A stretch of DNA of 64,000 nt from Sphingobacterium litopenaei (GCF_014692495.1 NZ_JACOIJ010000004.1:157923-221922); one strand, 5' to 3'. Counted from the stretch's first letter, positions 1 to 11,174 are shown. Program-made: numbers and translations. The notes: a model not told the origin generated them from the letters alone.

Positions 1-949
<949 letters not shown>

Positions 950-965
950 TTAGATATTAGAAATT

Positions 966-1045
966 AGATATGAGATAATAGATTTTTTATCTCATATCTA
1001 TTTGAAGAATTCGTTCTCAAATCTCATATCTCGCATCTCATATCT
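966..1045. repeat. Short inverted and direct repeats between atpD and atpC
   Basis: An 11-base unit, ATCTCATATCT, occurs three times in direct orientation (989-999, 1021-1031, 1035-1045) and once inverted (966-976). Bases 966-977 and 988-999 form a perfect 12-bp stem with a 10-base loop. No T-run follows the stem in the + direction, so it is more likely an intercistronic mRNA hairpin than a terminator. Similar TAGATATTAGA-like low-complexity sequence fills several other gaps in the window. Confidence 0.7.
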
Positions 1046-1054
1046 AACAAAAGA

Positions 1055-1303
1055 ATGAAATTACAAGTAATAACTCCAGACAAAATAGCATACGAAGGCG
1101 AAGTAACAGCCGTTACAGTACCTGGATCTGCTGGATCTTTTCAAATTTTGAAAGACCACGCTGCTATTGTCTCTACGTTAGAAGATGGCAAAGTCATTAT
1201 TAAAGGTAGTAATGGCGAACAAGTCATTATTATCAAAGGTGGTGTAGTTGAAGTAAAGGACAACAATATCATCGTTTTGGCGGAAGGAATAGTGCAAGGA
1301 TAA
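1055..1303 (+). CDS. atpC: F1F0 ATP synthase subunit epsilon (short form)
   Basis: Epsilon subunit of the F1 central stalk, 82 residues. The sequence matches the N-terminal beta-sandwich domain (KLQVITPDKIAYEGEVTAV, then GSFQILKDHAAIVSTL and a GGVVEV strand). It stops where the C-terminal two-helix regulatory domain begins in the usual 130-140-residue forms. Short epsilon subunits are common in Bacteroidota, so this is probably intact and not truncated. It is the last gene of the atp unit and is followed within 20 bases by a strong terminator. Confidence 0.93.
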   Translation: MKLQVITPDKIAYEGEVTAVTVPGSAGSFQILKDHAAIVSTLEDGKVIIKGSNGEQVIIIKGGVVEVKDNNIIVLAEGIVQG

Positions 1304-1321
1304 CGATAAAAGATAATGATA

Positions 1322-1361
1322 AAATAGCCCTTAAAACTTCAGGTTTTAAGGGCTATTTTTT
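1322..1361 (+). terminator. Rho-independent terminator of the atp operon
   Basis: A 15-bp stem, AAATAGCCCTTAAAAC paired with GTTTTAAGGGCTATTT, closes a 5-base loop and runs into a T-tract just after the atpC stop. Confidence 0.9.
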
Positions 1362-1667
1362 TGCAACTTTTTTTAGCTACAAGACCATTTTAGGAAGAAT
1401 TTTGAGGATAATACGAAATTTTTCAAAACCTAGAAAATAAACCAATTTTAATTTCGGTTCAGCTATTGAAAAATTTTATTTTGTTTAATACATGTATTAT
1501 AAAATATATTTAAGAAAAATAAATAAACACGAAACAATAAACTTTTTTAAAATAAAGTGTTTGTCTATTGTAAAGAATTTTTTTTCGTCTTAACTTGACG
1601 AAGCTTCTTATTCGAAGATGTGTACCTAGTCTTTGGGGAGGGAAAGGACACCTTAAAATTTAAACAT
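1362..1667 (+). promoter_or_regulatory. Leader region of the ilv-leu operon, with possible leader peptide and hairpins
   Basis: This 306-base gap must hold the ilvE promoter, but I find no clean TTTG-N19-TAnnTTTG match. An ORF of 33 codons (1492-1593) ends with Leu-Ser-Ile-Val shortly before its stop, so all three branched-chain residues are clustered. It is followed by small stems: CGTC/GACG (1587-1600), CTTC/GAAG (about 1604-1617), and GTCTTT/AAAGGAC around a purine loop GGGGAGGG (about 1629-1650). This arrangement is reminiscent of amino-acid attenuation, but the A+T-rich sequence makes Ile and Lys codons frequent by chance. The regulatory reading is inference. Confidence 0.3.
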
Positions 1668-2558
1668 ATGCAATACTATAATCAGAACACGAAAATATTT
1701 CTAAATGGTGAGTTCGTATTAGCGAAATCAGCTGGCGTAGATTTATTTGGTCAGTCGTTGCATTATGGCTATGGAGCCTTCGAAGGATTACGCGCTTACA
1801 ACACACACAATGGTACGCGTATCTTCAAGGCAGAAGCACATTTTGAAAGATTACGTAAATCTTGTGAGTCTATTGGACTTCCATATAAATGGAACAACAG
1901 AACGTTGATTGAAAAGTGTTACGAATTATTGGAAATAAACAATCTTCGTGCAGCATATATAAGACCCTTAGTATTCTCTGGATCTAATATGCACCTTACC
2001 TCTTCAGAAGATGCGAATATCATGTTGGCCGCTTGGGAATGGGGTCCCTATTTAGGACAAAATCTATTGAACGTTAACATTTCAAAATACGAGCGTCCTA
2101 ACCCAAAATCTTTCCATATAGACGCGAAGATTTCAGGACAGTACATCAATTCCATTCTTGCCTCGACAGATGCTATTCGTAATGGATACGATGAAGCCTT
2201 GATGTTGGATCAAGATGGTTACGTCGCACAGGCTTCGAGTGAGAATATTTTTATTGAAAAGGATTATAAAATCTATACACCGCCATTGGGAGATGTGTTC
2301 CCTGGCATAACAAGAAAAACGGTGATTGGCATCTGCAAAGAATTGGGATTCGAAATCATCGAGAAGAAACTAACCGTCCAGGATATCTATACAGCTGACA
2401 GTGCCTTCTTAAGTGGCACTGCTGCTGAGATTATTGGTATCAAACAGGTGGACCATATCGTTTACAAAGAAGAATGGGAACATAGCATTGGTGCTACGAT
2501 CCAAAGAAAATATAAAAACTTAGTATTAGAGCAAGAGAATTATGAAGTCATCATCTGA
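1668..2558 (+). CDS. ilvE: Branched-chain amino acid aminotransferase
   Basis: PLP-dependent class IV aminotransferase that transfers amino groups between glutamate and the Ile, Val and Leu keto acids; cytosolic. It has 296 residues from the ATG at 1668. The frame is open back to a GTG at 1620, but the extra 16 residues lie in the structured leader and do not resemble the family. The family start is [15 protein letters not shown]. Motifs include [13 protein letters not shown] (about 32-44), the PLP lysine at K154 in IDAKISGQY, and SGTAAEI near the C terminus. First gene of the ilv-leu operon; it overlaps ilvD by 17 bases. Confidence 0.96.
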   Translation: MQYYNQNTKIFLNGEFVLAKSAGVDLFGQSLHYGYGAFEGLRAYNTHNGTRIFKAEAHFERLRKSCESIGLPYKWNNRTLIEKCYELLEINNLRAAYIRPLVFSGSNMHLTSSEDANIMLAAWEWGPYLGQNLLNVNISKYERPNPKSFHIDAKISGQYINSILASTDAIRNGYDEALMLDQDGYVAQASSENIFIEKDYKIYTPPLGDVFPGITRKTVIGICKELGFEIIEKKLTVQDIYTADSAFLSGTAAEIIGIKQVDHIVYKEEWEHSIGATIQRKYKNLVLEQENYEVII

Positions 2559-4242
2559 TAACGAAAAGGGATTAAATAAATACAGCCGCATATTCACTCA
2601 AGACGAGACACAACCTGCTGCCAAAGCGATGTTGTATGGTATTGGCTTGACTGATGCCGATATGGATAAAGCGCAAGTGGGTATCGCCAGTATGGGCTAT
2701 GATGGTAACACATGTAATATGCACCTAAATGACTTAGCTCAGGTCGTGAAAAAAGGTGTATGGAACAATGATTTAGTCGGTCTTACCTTCGGTACTATTG
2801 GTGTAAGTGATGGTATGAGTAATGGTACAGATGGCATGCGTTATTCCTTAGTATCACGTGATGTGATTGCAGATAGTATTGAGACTATATGTGGCGGTCA
2901 ATATTACGATGGATTAATTGCTATCCCTGGATGTGACAAAAACATGCCTGGTGCTATTATGGCTATGGCTCGATTGAACCGCCCTGCAATTATGGTTTAC
3001 GGCGGAACAATTGCTCCTGGGCATTATAAAGGTGAAGAATTAAATATCGTTTCGGCTTTCGAAGCTTTAGGTCAAAAAATTTGTGGTAACATTTCGGACG
3101 AAGATTTCCAAGGTGTCATCAAACATACTTGTCCTGGTCCTGGTGCTTGTGGTGGTATGTACACTGCAAACACAATGGCTTCAGCGATTGAAGCTTTAGG
3201 AATGAGTTTACCATATTCATCTTCACACCCTGCCGTTTCTAAAGAGAAAGAACAAGAATGTCTTGACGCAGGCAAATACATCCGTATTTTATTAGAAAAA
3301 GATATTAAGCCTTCGGATATCATGACGCGCAAAGCGTTTGAAAATGCTTTACGTTCAATTATCATATTAGGAGGAAGTACCAATGCAGTATTGCACTTTA
3401 TCGCTATCGGTAAAGCTGTAGGTGTAGATATCACACAAGATGATTTCCAACGTATGTCTGACGAGACTCCTGTATTGGCGGATTTCAAACCATCTGGAAA
3501 ATACTTGATGCAAGATTTACAACAATATGGTGGTACACCAGCGGTATTGCGTTACTTATTAGATAATGGCTTATTGCATGGAGATTGTATGACTGTAACA
3601 GGTAAAACTGTAGCAGAAAACTTGGCTGATGTAAAATCTATTATTGATTACAACCAACCTATCATCAAACCTTTGAGTGAGCCTATCAAAGCAACAGGTC
3701 ACTTGCAAATCCTTTACGGAAATTTAGCGGAAAAAGGTTCTGTAGCGAAGATTTCGGGTAAAGAAGGCGAACGTTTTGTAGGTCCGGCTCGTGTATTCGA
3801 TGGAGAACATGATTTGGTAGCAGGTATTGCTTCTGGACGCATACAAAAAGGCGATGTTGTCGTTATTAAAAATGAAGGACCTATTGGAGCTCCTGGTATG
3901 CCTGAGATGTTGAAGCCTACGTCACTAATCATTGGTGCTGGTCTTGGTAAATCGGTAGCATTAATTACTGACGGTCGTTTCTCAGGTGGTACACACGGTT
4001 TTGTAGTTGGTCACATTACACCAGAAGCCTATAAAGGTGGATTGATTGGATTAGTAGAAGATAACGATATAATCGAAATTGACGCAGTAAACAACACAAT
4101 CACACTAAAAGTAGAAGACAGCATAATCGCTGAACGTCGTGCAAAATGGACACAACCCCCATTGAAAGTTACCAAAGGTGTATTGTACAAATACGCGAAA
4201 ACAGTAGCTGACGCATCAGAAGGTTGTGTAACGGATTTATAA
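2542..4242 (+). CDS. ilvD: Dihydroxy-acid dehydratase
   Basis: Fe-S enzyme that dehydrates 2,3-dihydroxy acids to the 2-keto acids of Val and Ile. The 566 residues match the usual length. Conserved cysteines are visible at C58 (DGNTCNMHL), C131 ([10 protein letters not shown]) and C203 ([14 protein letters not shown]). The C-terminal [14 protein letters not shown] block is intact. The start overlaps the end of ilvE, which suggests translational coupling. A 143-base A+T-rich, partly palindromic spacer separates it from ilvB. Confidence 0.98.
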   Translation: MKSSSDNEKGLNKYSRIFTQDETQPAAKAMLYGIGLTDADMDKAQVGIASMGYDGNTCNMHLNDLAQVVKKGVWNNDLVGLTFGTIGVSDGMSNGTDGMRYSLVSRDVIADSIETICGGQYYDGLIAIPGCDKNMPGAIMAMARLNRPAIMVYGGTIAPGHYKGEELNIVSAFEALGQKICGNISDEDFQGVIKHTCPGPGACGGMYTANTMASAIEALGMSLPYSSSHPAVSKEKEQECLDAGKYIRILLEKDIKPSDIMTRKAFENALRSIIILGGSTNAVLHFIAIGKAVGVDITQDDFQRMSDETPVLADFKPSGKYLMQDLQQYGGTPAVLRYLLDNGLLHGDCMTVTGKTVAENLADVKSIIDYNQPIIKPLSEPIKATGHLQILYGNLAEKGSVAKISGKEGERFVGPARVFDGEHDLVAGIASGRIQKGDVVVIKNEGPIGAPGMPEMLKPTSLIIGAGLGKSVALITDGRFSGGTHGFVVGHITPEAYKGGLIGLVEDNDIIEIDAVNNTITLKVEDSIIAERRAKWTQPPLKVTKGVLYKYAKTVADASEGCVTDL

Positions 4243-4385
4243 TAAGTATTTAGTAAAGAGTATTTAGTAATTAGATTTAAATACGCCATATATTCTTTAC
4301 TAATTTATATCAATGAAAAAATAATTAGGATTATTAGACGATAAGTCTAAATACACAATACTAATATCTTAATACTAACAACAAA

Positions 4386-6128
4386 ATGAGTACACTGGAG
4401 AAAACAGAAACAAAGAAAACCCAAACCATTGCAGCCAACACACAGATATCGGGTTCGCAAGCGGTCTTGGAAGCTTTGATTCATGAAGGAGTAGATACGG
4501 TATTCGGCTACCCAGGCGGCGCGATTATGCCAATTTATGATGCATTATATGATTATAATGACAAAATAAAACATATTCTGGTCCGTCACGAGCAAGGTGG
4601 CATTCACGCTGCTCAGGGGTTCGCACGTACTTCAGGTCGTGTAGGCGTCGCTTTCGCAACATCAGGTCCTGGTGCAACTAATTTAGTAACTGGTCTAGCG
4701 GACGCTATGATTGATAGCAACCCTATCGTCTGCATCACAGGCCAAGTATTTGCATCATTATTAGGAACTGACGCTTTCCAAGAAACTGACGTAGTCAACA
4801 TTACCAGTCCAGTGACTAAATGGAACTATCAAGTAACTGATGCAACAGAAATTCCTGCTGTGCTGGCAAAAGCATTTCATATAGCACGTACAGGTCGTCC
4901 AGGCCCTGTATTGATTGATATTACCAAAAATGCACAAATGCAGTTGTTCGATTACGAAGGTTACGAAAAATGTAATCATATCCGTAGTTACAGACCAGCT
5001 CCAATTGTTCGCAAAGAATACGTGGAGGCTGCCGCTGAACTTATTAATGCAGCTAAAAAACCTTTCGTGATTTTTGGTCAAGGTGTAATCTTAGGTAAAG
5101 CAGAACAAGAATTTAAAGAATTCATAGAAAAAGGTGGTTTCCCTGCTGCTACAACTGTAATGGGATTAAGTGCTTTGGAAACTGACCATCCACAACACGT
5201 TGGTATGTTGGGTATGCATGGTAACTATGCACCTAATGTAATGACTAATGAGTGTGATGTATTAATTGCTATAGGTATGCGTTTTGATGACCGCGTGACA
5301 GGTCGTTTGGATAAATATGCTAAACAAGCAAAAGTTGTTCACTTAGATATTGACCCTGCCGAAATTGATAAAAATGTAAAAACTACAGTTCCTGTTTGGG
5401 GAGACTGTAAAGAAACATTACCTCAATTGACTGCATTGCTTACTCCAACTGACCATTCGGAATGGTTACAAAAATTCCGTGAGTTAGAGCAAGAAGAGAT
5501 TAAAGAGGTTATCTATAACGAATTAAATCCTACAAGTGATATCATGACGATGGGCGAAGTAATTCGCGTATTGAATGAATTGACAGGCGGTAACGCTGTC
5601 ATCGTAACTGACGTTGGTCAGCACCAAATGGTTGCTTGTCGTTATGCGAAATTTAACTCTTCGAAATCTAATGTAACTTCTGGAGGTCTTGGAACAATGG
5701 GATTTGGTTTGCCAGCAGCTATTGGTGCGTGGTATGGAGCTCCAGACCGTGATGTAATAGCTATTATCGGTGACGGGGGCTTCCAAATGACTTTACAAGA
5801 ATTGGGCACTATTATGCAGTTCGGTGCTAAGGTTAAAATCTTGATTTTAAATAATGAGTTCTTAGGAATGGTACGTCAATGGCAACAATTGTTCCACGAC
5901 AAACGCTATTCATTCGTGAACATCACAAGTCCTGATTTTGTCGTATTAGCGAAGTCATACTATCTGGATGGAAATAAGATTTCAGACCGTAAGGACTTAG
6001 AGTCTGCTTTAAAAACAATGTTGGCTCACGATGGCGGTTATTTATTGGAAGTAATGGTTGGCAAAGAAAACAATGTATTCCCAATGGTAGCGCAAGGAAC
6101 TTCAGTATCAGAGATTAGATTAAAATAA
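4386..6128 (+). CDS. ilvB: Acetolactate synthase, large (catalytic) subunit
   Basis: ThDP- and FAD-dependent acetohydroxyacid synthase, which condenses pyruvate with pyruvate or 2-oxobutyrate. The 580 residues are full length. Visible are the N-terminal ThDP domain (VFGYPGGAIMPIYDAL, catalytic glutamate E69 in VRHEQGGIHAAQGFAR), the central FAD-binding domain, and the C-terminal ThDP motif beginning GDGGFQM and ending with NNEFLGM (about 462-495). The regulatory subunit gene follows after a single base. Confidence 0.98.
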   Translation: MSTLEKTETKKTQTIAANTQISGSQAVLEALIHEGVDTVFGYPGGAIMPIYDALYDYNDKIKHILVRHEQGGIHAAQGFARTSGRVGVAFATSGPGATNLVTGLADAMIDSNPIVCITGQVFASLLGTDAFQETDVVNITSPVTKWNYQVTDATEIPAVLAKAFHIARTGRPGPVLIDITKNAQMQLFDYEGYEKCNHIRSYRPAPIVRKEYVEAAAELINAAKKPFVIFGQGVILGKAEQEFKEFIEKGGFPAATTVMGLSALETDHPQHVGMLGMHGNYAPNVMTNECDVLIAIGMRFDDRVTGRLDKYAKQAKVVHLDIDPAEIDKNVKTTVPVWGDCKETLPQLTALLTPTDHSEWLQKFRELEQEEIKEVIYNELNPTSDIMTMGEVIRVLNELTGGNAVIVTDVGQHQMVACRYAKFNSSKSNVTSGGLGTMGFGLPAAIGAWYGAPDRDVIAIIGDGGFQMTLQELGTIMQFGAKVKILILNNEFLGMVRQWQQLFHDKRYSFVNITSPDFVVLAKSYYLDGNKISDRKDLESALKTMLAHDGGYLLEVMVGKENNVFPMVAQGTSVSEIRLK

Positions 6129-6129
6129 A

Positions 6130-6720
6130 ATGGAAAAGCAAGAATTTACCATTACCCTATATACAGAAAACGCTATCGGTATGATAGGTCGTATTTCTAA
6201 TATTTTTTCAAGACGTAAAATCAACATTGAAAGCTTGAACACCTCTCCTTCTGAGGTGGAAGGCATTCACCGCTTCACTATTTTGATTACCGAATCAGAA
6301 GATGTGGTTCGTAAACTTTGTCGTCAAATCGAAAAACAAGTCGAAGTATTGAAAGCTTATTTCAACACGAATGATGAATTAATCTGGCAAGAACAAGCGT
6401 TGTACAAAGTACCTACAGAAGTAGTAAATGAAAAAGTTTATGTAGAACGTTTATTGCGTGAATACGGAGCAAATGTTGTTGTTATTCGTCCAGATTACAT
6501 CGTATTCGAAACAGCAGGCCACCGTGAAGAAATCGACAAATTAACTCAAGAATTGACTAAATACGGCTTAATCGAATTCGTTCGTGGTGCACGAATCGCT
6601 ATCATCAAAGCGAGCGCTGGTTTCCACGAAAAATTAAAACAATTCGAACAACAAGAGCCAGCACCAGAAATTGTAGAAAACGAATTCTTAGACCAACAAG
6701 ACCAAGTGTTCACGATGTAA
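6130..6720 (+). CDS. ilvN: Acetolactate synthase, small (regulatory) subunit
   Basis: Regulatory partner of IlvB, conferring end-product inhibition. Of 196 residues, roughly 4-77 form an ACT domain (FTITLYTENAIGMIGRISNIFSRRKINIESL), followed by the second small-subunit domain to about residue 170. A Gln/Glu-rich tail of about 25 residues looks disordered. At 196 residues it is longer than the 150-165 typical of E. coli IlvH. It could equally be named ilvH. Confidence 0.95.
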   Translation: MEKQEFTITLYTENAIGMIGRISNIFSRRKINIESLNTSPSEVEGIHRFTILITESEDVVRKLCRQIEKQVEVLKAYFNTNDELIWQEQALYKVPTEVVNEKVYVERLLREYGANVVVIRPDYIVFETAGHREEIDKLTQELTKYGLIEFVRGARIAIIKASAGFHEKLKQFEQQEPAPEIVENEFLDQQDQVFTM

Positions 6721-6724
6721 TTGT

Positions 6725-7198
6725 ATGGAGCAAGTATTTAAATTTATCAAACAAACCCGTCAAGCATTTATCCAATTATTGGATGGATTGACATTAGAAC
6801 AGCTTAATGAAATTCCGACAGGTTTTAACAATAATATTATATGGAATTTTGGACATGCCGTGGTAGCCACACAAGCGCTTTGCTATGTGCGTACAGGCAT
6901 TCGTCAAGATGCAAGTTCTATTAAATATGTAGCTTCTTACGTAAAAGGAAGCAAACCAACGTATTTCGTTACACAAGAAGAAGTAGATGATTTGAAACGT
7001 CTAGCTGTAGAAACTATCGAACAACTTGAAAAAGATTACGCAGCTGGTGTTTTTAACAAAATCGCTCCTTTTGCAACAGATACTTATGGCGAGACGATGG
7101 CAACTATCGAAGAGGTTATCACCTTGACCTCAGGTCACGATAATCTTCACTATGGCTATGCTATCGCACAGAGAAGAATAATCAACAACAATAAATAA
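6725..7198 (+). CDS. DinB-superfamily four-helix protein
   Basis: A 157-residue DinB/YfiT-like protein of the putative metal-dependent hydrolase and thiol-transferase superfamily. The IWNFGHAVVATQALCY stretch (about 42-57) supplies the first conserved His, and HDNLHYGYAIAQRR near the C terminus supplies the distal His pair. It starts 4 bases after ilvN and ends 35 bases before ilvC, so it is very probably co-transcribed. Nothing ties the fold to amino acid synthesis. Members of this superfamily use low-molecular-weight thiols or act as toxin and stress enzymes; the substrate here is unknown. Confidence 0.8.
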   Translation: MEQVFKFIKQTRQAFIQLLDGLTLEQLNEIPTGFNNNIIWNFGHAVVATQALCYVRTGIRQDASSIKYVASYVKGSKPTYFVTQEEVDDLKRLAVETIEQLEKDYAAGVFNKIAPFATDTYGETMATIEEVITLTSGHDNLHYGYAIAQRRIINNNK

Positions 7199-7233
7199 AA
7201 ACTTAAGAAAAGACAAATTAAAATAGTACTACA

Positions 7234-8715
7234 ATGGCAAATTATTTTAACACATTACCTCTTAGAGAGCAATTAAACCAACTTGGTGTAGCTGAATTTA
7301 TGGATTCATCAGAATTCGCTGATGGCGTAAATGCTTTAAAAGGTAAAAAAATCGTAATCGTAGGTGCGGGTGCACAAGGTTTGAACCAAGGTTTAAATTT
7401 AAGAGATTCTGGTTTGGACGTTTCTTACGCTTTACGTAAAGAAGCTATTGAACAAAAAAGAGATTCATGGAAAAATGCAACAGATAACAACTTTACAGTA
7501 GGTACGTATGATGAATTAATTCCTACAGCAGATTTAGTTATCAACTTGACTCCAGATAAACAACATACAGCAGTAATCAATGCGGTAATGCCATTGATGA
7601 AACAAGGAGCTACATTATCTTATTCGCACGGTTTCAACATTGTAGAAGAAGGTATGCAAATCCGTAAAGATATTACCGTAATCATGGTTGCACCTAAATG
7701 TCCAGGTTCTGAAGTACGTGCAGAGTACTTGAGAGGTTTTGGTGTTCCTACATTAATCGCTGTTCACCCTGAAAATGACCCTCAAGGTAAAGGGTGGGCT
7801 GAAGCAAAAGCTTACTGTGTAGGTACAGGTGGTCACCGTGCAGGTGTATTGAAATCATCATTCGTAGCAGAGGTTAAATCTGACTTGATGGGTGAGCAAA
7901 CTATCCTTTGTGGTTTATTACAAACAGGATCTATCCTTTCTTTCGACAAAATGGTTGAAAAAGGTATCGATGCGGGTTACGCTTCTAAATTAGTTCAATA
8001 CGGTGTTGAGGTTATCACTGAAGCCTTGAAACACGGTGGTGTATCAGGTATGCTTGACCGTTTGAGCAACCCTGCTAAAATCAAAGCTTTTGAATTATCA
8101 GAAGAATTGAAAGATATTATGCGTCCATTATTTCAAAAACACCAAGACGATATCATGTCAGGTGAGTTCTCAAGAACTATGATGGAAGATTGGGCTAATG
8201 GCGATGCAAACTTATTAAAATGGAGAGCAGAGACAGGTGAAACGGCTTTCGAAAAGACTCCTGCTGGCGATGTTAAAATCTCAGAACAAGAATACTTCGA
8301 CAATTACTTATTGATGGTTGCTTTCGTAAGAGCAGGTGTTGAATTAGCTTTCGAAACAATGGTAGAAGCGGGTATCAAACCTGAGTCTGCATACTATGAG
8401 TCATTACACGAAACACCGCTTATCGCTAACACGATTGCACGTCGTAAATTGTTCGAAATGAACCGTGTAATTTCGGATACAGCAGAGTACGGATGTTACT
8501 TATTCGACCAAGCTTGTAAGCCATTATTAGCTGATTTCATGAAAAAAGTTGATACGGATATCGTTGGTAAAAACTACAACGAAGGTAAAGATGGTTCTGT
8601 AGATAACGTTAAATTGGTACAAGTAAACGAAATCTTACGCAATCATCCTGTAGAAATCGTTGGACGTAAATTACGTAAAGCGATGACTGCAATGAAGACG
8701 ATTAAAACAGTTTAA
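7234..8715 (+). CDS. ilvC: Ketol-acid reductoisomerase (NADP+), class II
   Basis: Isomerises and reduces acetolactate or acetohydroxybutyrate to the dihydroxy acid with NADPH and Mg2+. At 493 residues it is the long class II (E. coli-like) form with a duplicated knotted C-terminal domain. The dinucleotide loop GAGAQG is at residues 44-49, followed by [15 protein letters not shown], where Arg and Ser would contact the NADP phosphate. The catalytic-domain motifs [12 protein letters not shown] and [11 protein letters not shown] are present. A large hairpin separates it from leuC. Confidence 0.97.
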   Translation: MANYFNTLPLREQLNQLGVAEFMDSSEFADGVNALKGKKIVIVGAGAQGLNQGLNLRDSGLDVSYALRKEAIEQKRDSWKNATDNNFTVGTYDELIPTADLVINLTPDKQHTAVINAVMPLMKQGATLSYSHGFNIVEEGMQIRKDITVIMVAPKCPGSEVRAEYLRGFGVPTLIAVHPENDPQGKGWAEAKAYCVGTGGHRAGVLKSSFVAEVKSDLMGEQTILCGLLQTGSILSFDKMVEKGIDAGYASKLVQYGVEVITEALKHGGVSGMLDRLSNPAKIKAFELSEELKDIMRPLFQKHQDDIMSGEFSRTMMEDWANGDANLLKWRAETGETAFEKTPAGDVKISEQEYFDNYLLMVAFVRAGVELAFETMVEAGIKPESAYYESLHETPLIANTIARRKLFEMNRVISDTAEYGCYLFDQACKPLLADFMKKVDTDIVGKNYNEGKDGSVDNVKLVQVNEILRNHPVEIVGRKLRKAMTAMKTIKTV

Positions 8716-8741
8716 TATTTCGTAATTTTGATAATTACAAC

Positions 8742-8777
8742 AAAGGGATAAAGCGCATTCAATGCCTTTATCCCTTT
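8742..8777 (+). terminator. Large hairpin between ilvC and leuC
   Basis: AAAGGGATAAAG (8742-8753) pairs perfectly with CTTTATCCCTTT, and GCATT/AATGC extends it. The arm ends in TTT followed by CGAAATTA, so the T-tract is poor. It may be a partial terminator or mRNA stabiliser that sets ilv against leu expression. leuC starts 28 bases later with no obvious new promoter. Confidence 0.55.
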
Positions 8778-8805
8778 CGAAATTACTTATACTATCATAA
8801 GAGAA

Positions 8806-10203
8806 ATGGGAAAAACATTAGTAGAAAAAATTTGGGATGCTCACGTCGTCAAGCGTGCGGAGGGTTTTCCAGATATATTGTATATCGATACGCATTTGAT
8901 TCATGAGGTGACTTCTCCTCAAGCATTCGATGGATTGCGCAAAAGAGGTCTTCCTGTCTTCCGTCCTAATCAAACTGTTGCCACAGCCGATCATAACGTT
9001 CCAACATTAGACCAACACCTTCCTATTAAAGAAGAATTATCGCGCTACCAAGTGGATATGTTGACTAAAAACACGTCTGAATTTGGAATTGAATTGTATG
9101 GTTTAGGACACCCTTACCAAGGTATTGTTCACGTTATCGGTCCAGAATTGGGTATCACATTACCGGGTAAAACTATGGTTTGTGGTGATAGCCACACATC
9201 TACGCATGGTGCATTTGGTGCTATTGCTTTCGGTATTGGTACTTCACAAGTAGAACAAGTTTTCGCGACACAATGTCTATTGCAATCAAAACCTAAAACG
9301 ATGAAAATCGAAGTTAACGGTGAATTGCAAAAAGGTGTTGGCGCAAAAGATATTATTCTTTACGTTATTTCTAAAACTACTGCTGCTGGTGGTACAGGAT
9401 ATTTCGTAGAATTTGCTGGATCGGCAATCCGTTCGTTAAGTATGGAAGGTCGTATGACCGTTTGTAACATGAGTATCGAAATGGGTGCTCGTGGTGGTCT
9501 TATTGCACCGGACGAAACTACATTCGAATACATCAAAGGTCGCGAATTTGCACCTAAAGGTGAAAAATGGGAGGAAGCATTAGCCTACTGGAAAACATTG
9601 TACTCGGACGAAGACGCAGAATTCGATGCTGTGTTGACATTCGATGCAGCAGATATTCAACCGATGATTACTTACGGGACAAATCCAGGAATGGGGATCG
9701 GTGTAAAACAATTCATCCCTACTACAGCTACACAACCAGAAAGCGAACAACCATCTTACCAAAAAGCATTAGACTATATGGGCTTTGCTGATGGTGAGCA
9801 AGTTTTAGGTAAACCAGTAGATTACGTCTTCATTGGTTCTTGTACTAATTCACGTATCGAAGATTTACGGCAGGTAGCAGCTTTTGTTTCTGGAAAACAA
9901 AAAGCGGAGGGTGTAGAAGTTTGGATTGTTCCTGGTTCGAAACAAGTAGAAGCGCAAGCGAAAGCGGAAGGTATTGACAAAGTATTCGAAGCAGCAGGTT
10001 TCCAATTACGTGAGCCAGGATGTTCAGCTTGTTTGGGTATGAATGAAGATAAAATCCCAGCAGGTAAATACTGTGTATCTACGTCAAACCGTAACTTCGA
10101 AGGACGTCAGGGTCCTAACGCACGTACAATGTTGGTAAGTCCTTTGACAGCAGCGGCAGCAGCTATCACAGGTAAAGTTGTAGATGTAAGAGAATTAATT
10201 TAA
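8806..10203 (+). CDS. leuC: 3-isopropylmalate dehydratase, large subunit
   Basis: Aconitase-family large subunit of isopropylmalate isomerase in leucine synthesis. The 465 residues are full length. The [4Fe-4S] ligands are C346 ([13 protein letters not shown]) and C406/C409 ([11 protein letters not shown]). The [13 protein letters not shown] motif is present. Its small-subunit partner leuD is not adjacent as usual but is separated by a methyltransferase gene. Confidence 0.98.
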   Translation: MGKTLVEKIWDAHVVKRAEGFPDILYIDTHLIHEVTSPQAFDGLRKRGLPVFRPNQTVATADHNVPTLDQHLPIKEELSRYQVDMLTKNTSEFGIELYGLGHPYQGIVHVIGPELGITLPGKTMVCGDSHTSTHGAFGAIAFGIGTSQVEQVFATQCLLQSKPKTMKIEVNGELQKGVGAKDIILYVISKTTAAGGTGYFVEFAGSAIRSLSMEGRMTVCNMSIEMGARGGLIAPDETTFEYIKGREFAPKGEKWEEALAYWKTLYSDEDAEFDAVLTFDAADIQPMITYGTNPGMGIGVKQFIPTTATQPESEQPSYQKALDYMGFADGEQVLGKPVDYVFIGSCTNSRIEDLRQVAAFVSGKQKAEGVEVWIVPGSKQVEAQAKAEGIDKVFEAAGFQLREPGCSACLGMNEDKIPAGKYCVSTSNRNFEGRQGPNARTMLVSPLTAAAAAITGKVVDVRELI

Positions 10204-10255
10204 GATAGATTTTAAAGGTTTATCCTATTGAATTTTAACTTATTACTTTAACAAA

Positions 10256-11074
10256 ATGTGTCAAATTTGTCAGGCAGTAACTGTTACCGAAAACAAGGTC
10301 ATTGATAGAACAGGTCAGAATGCTTCTTCTATCTTTAACCAACGTACTTTGGAACAGGATTACAGAACACTTAAATCGGCTTTGAAGCCAGGTTTGAGAG
10401 TTTTGGATATTGGCTGTGGTTCCGGTTCGATTACCAAGGATATAGCACAGTTGGTTGGTCCAACGGGTTATGTTATTGGTGTAGACAATACCGAGTCATT
10501 TATTGCCGAAGGCAAAAAGCTTTTTGATGTGGAGAATCTAGAGCTTATCCATATGGATTTTTTAGATTTCGAAACAGAAGAAAAATTTGACCTAATTGTA
10601 TCTGCGCGTACATTTCAATGGATTTCTACGTTGGATAAAGCCATTGATAAAATAAAATCCTTGTTGAAACCTAATGGTCAGATTTCGATTTTGGATTATA
10701 ACCACGAAGCCATCAATTGGACACCAAAAATTCCAGAAAGCATGCAGAATTTTTACAACATGTTTTTGATGTGGCGTAAAGATGCAGGTATGAACAACCG
10801 CATCGGTTTTGACCTGATTGATATCTTTGAAGAACACGGCTTTGACCAAATCGAGATTTTCAACGCAGACGAACATTATGAAAGAATGTTCCCTGGCCAC
10901 GTTGAAAAAATCAAAGTTTGGTCCAAAGTAGCAGGTTCTAAACAAATGGTGGAAGAAGGTTACATTTCCGATGCCGAGCGTTTGCAAGCTATCGCAGATT
11001 ATAACAATTGGGCAGATAAAGAAGCAACCAGTATGACCCTAAAATTGAGAGAAGTAAGAGCTCGTGCTAATTAA
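10256..11074 (+). CDS. Class I SAM-dependent methyltransferase
   Basis: A 272-residue Rossmann-fold methyltransferase. Motif I is VLDIGCGSG at about residues 49-57, followed by VIGVDNTESFI (the acidic ribose-binding end of strand 2) and FDLIVSARTFQWI (motif IV region). The first residues are MCQICQ, a CxxC close to the terminus that might bind metal or form a disulfide. It lies between leuC and leuD on the same strand with gaps of 52 and 100 bases. The fold resembles UbiE/Trans-aconitate-type small-molecule methyltransferases. The substrate cannot be told from sequence. Confidence 0.82.
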   Translation: MCQICQAVTVTENKVIDRTGQNASSIFNQRTLEQDYRTLKSALKPGLRVLDIGCGSGSITKDIAQLVGPTGYVIGVDNTESFIAEGKKLFDVENLELIHMDFLDFETEEKFDLIVSARTFQWISTLDKAIDKIKSLLKPNGQISILDYNHEAINWTPKIPESMQNFYNMFLMWRKDAGMNNRIGFDLIDIFEEHGFDQIEIFNADEHYERMFPGHVEKIKVWSKVAGSKQMVEEGYISDAERLQAIADYNNWADKEATSMTLKLREVRARAN

Positions 11075-11174
11075 AAATTAGAAATTAAAATTTAAAAAGC
11101 ACAAGATAATAATTCATTTAAACTCAAATTAAATAGGTTTTTGCCCTTTTAATTTTGACTTTTTACTTTGAAAG

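Noticed and set aside
1620..1667. GTG-initiated 16-residue N-terminal extension of IlvE
   Set aside because: The extension lies in hairpin-forming leader sequence and the family homology starts at the ATG at 1668.
1362..1667. Known metabolite riboswitch before ilvE
   Set aside because: I could not match the conserved cores of the TPP, SAM, cobalamin or T-box classes; only small stems and a short ORF are seen.
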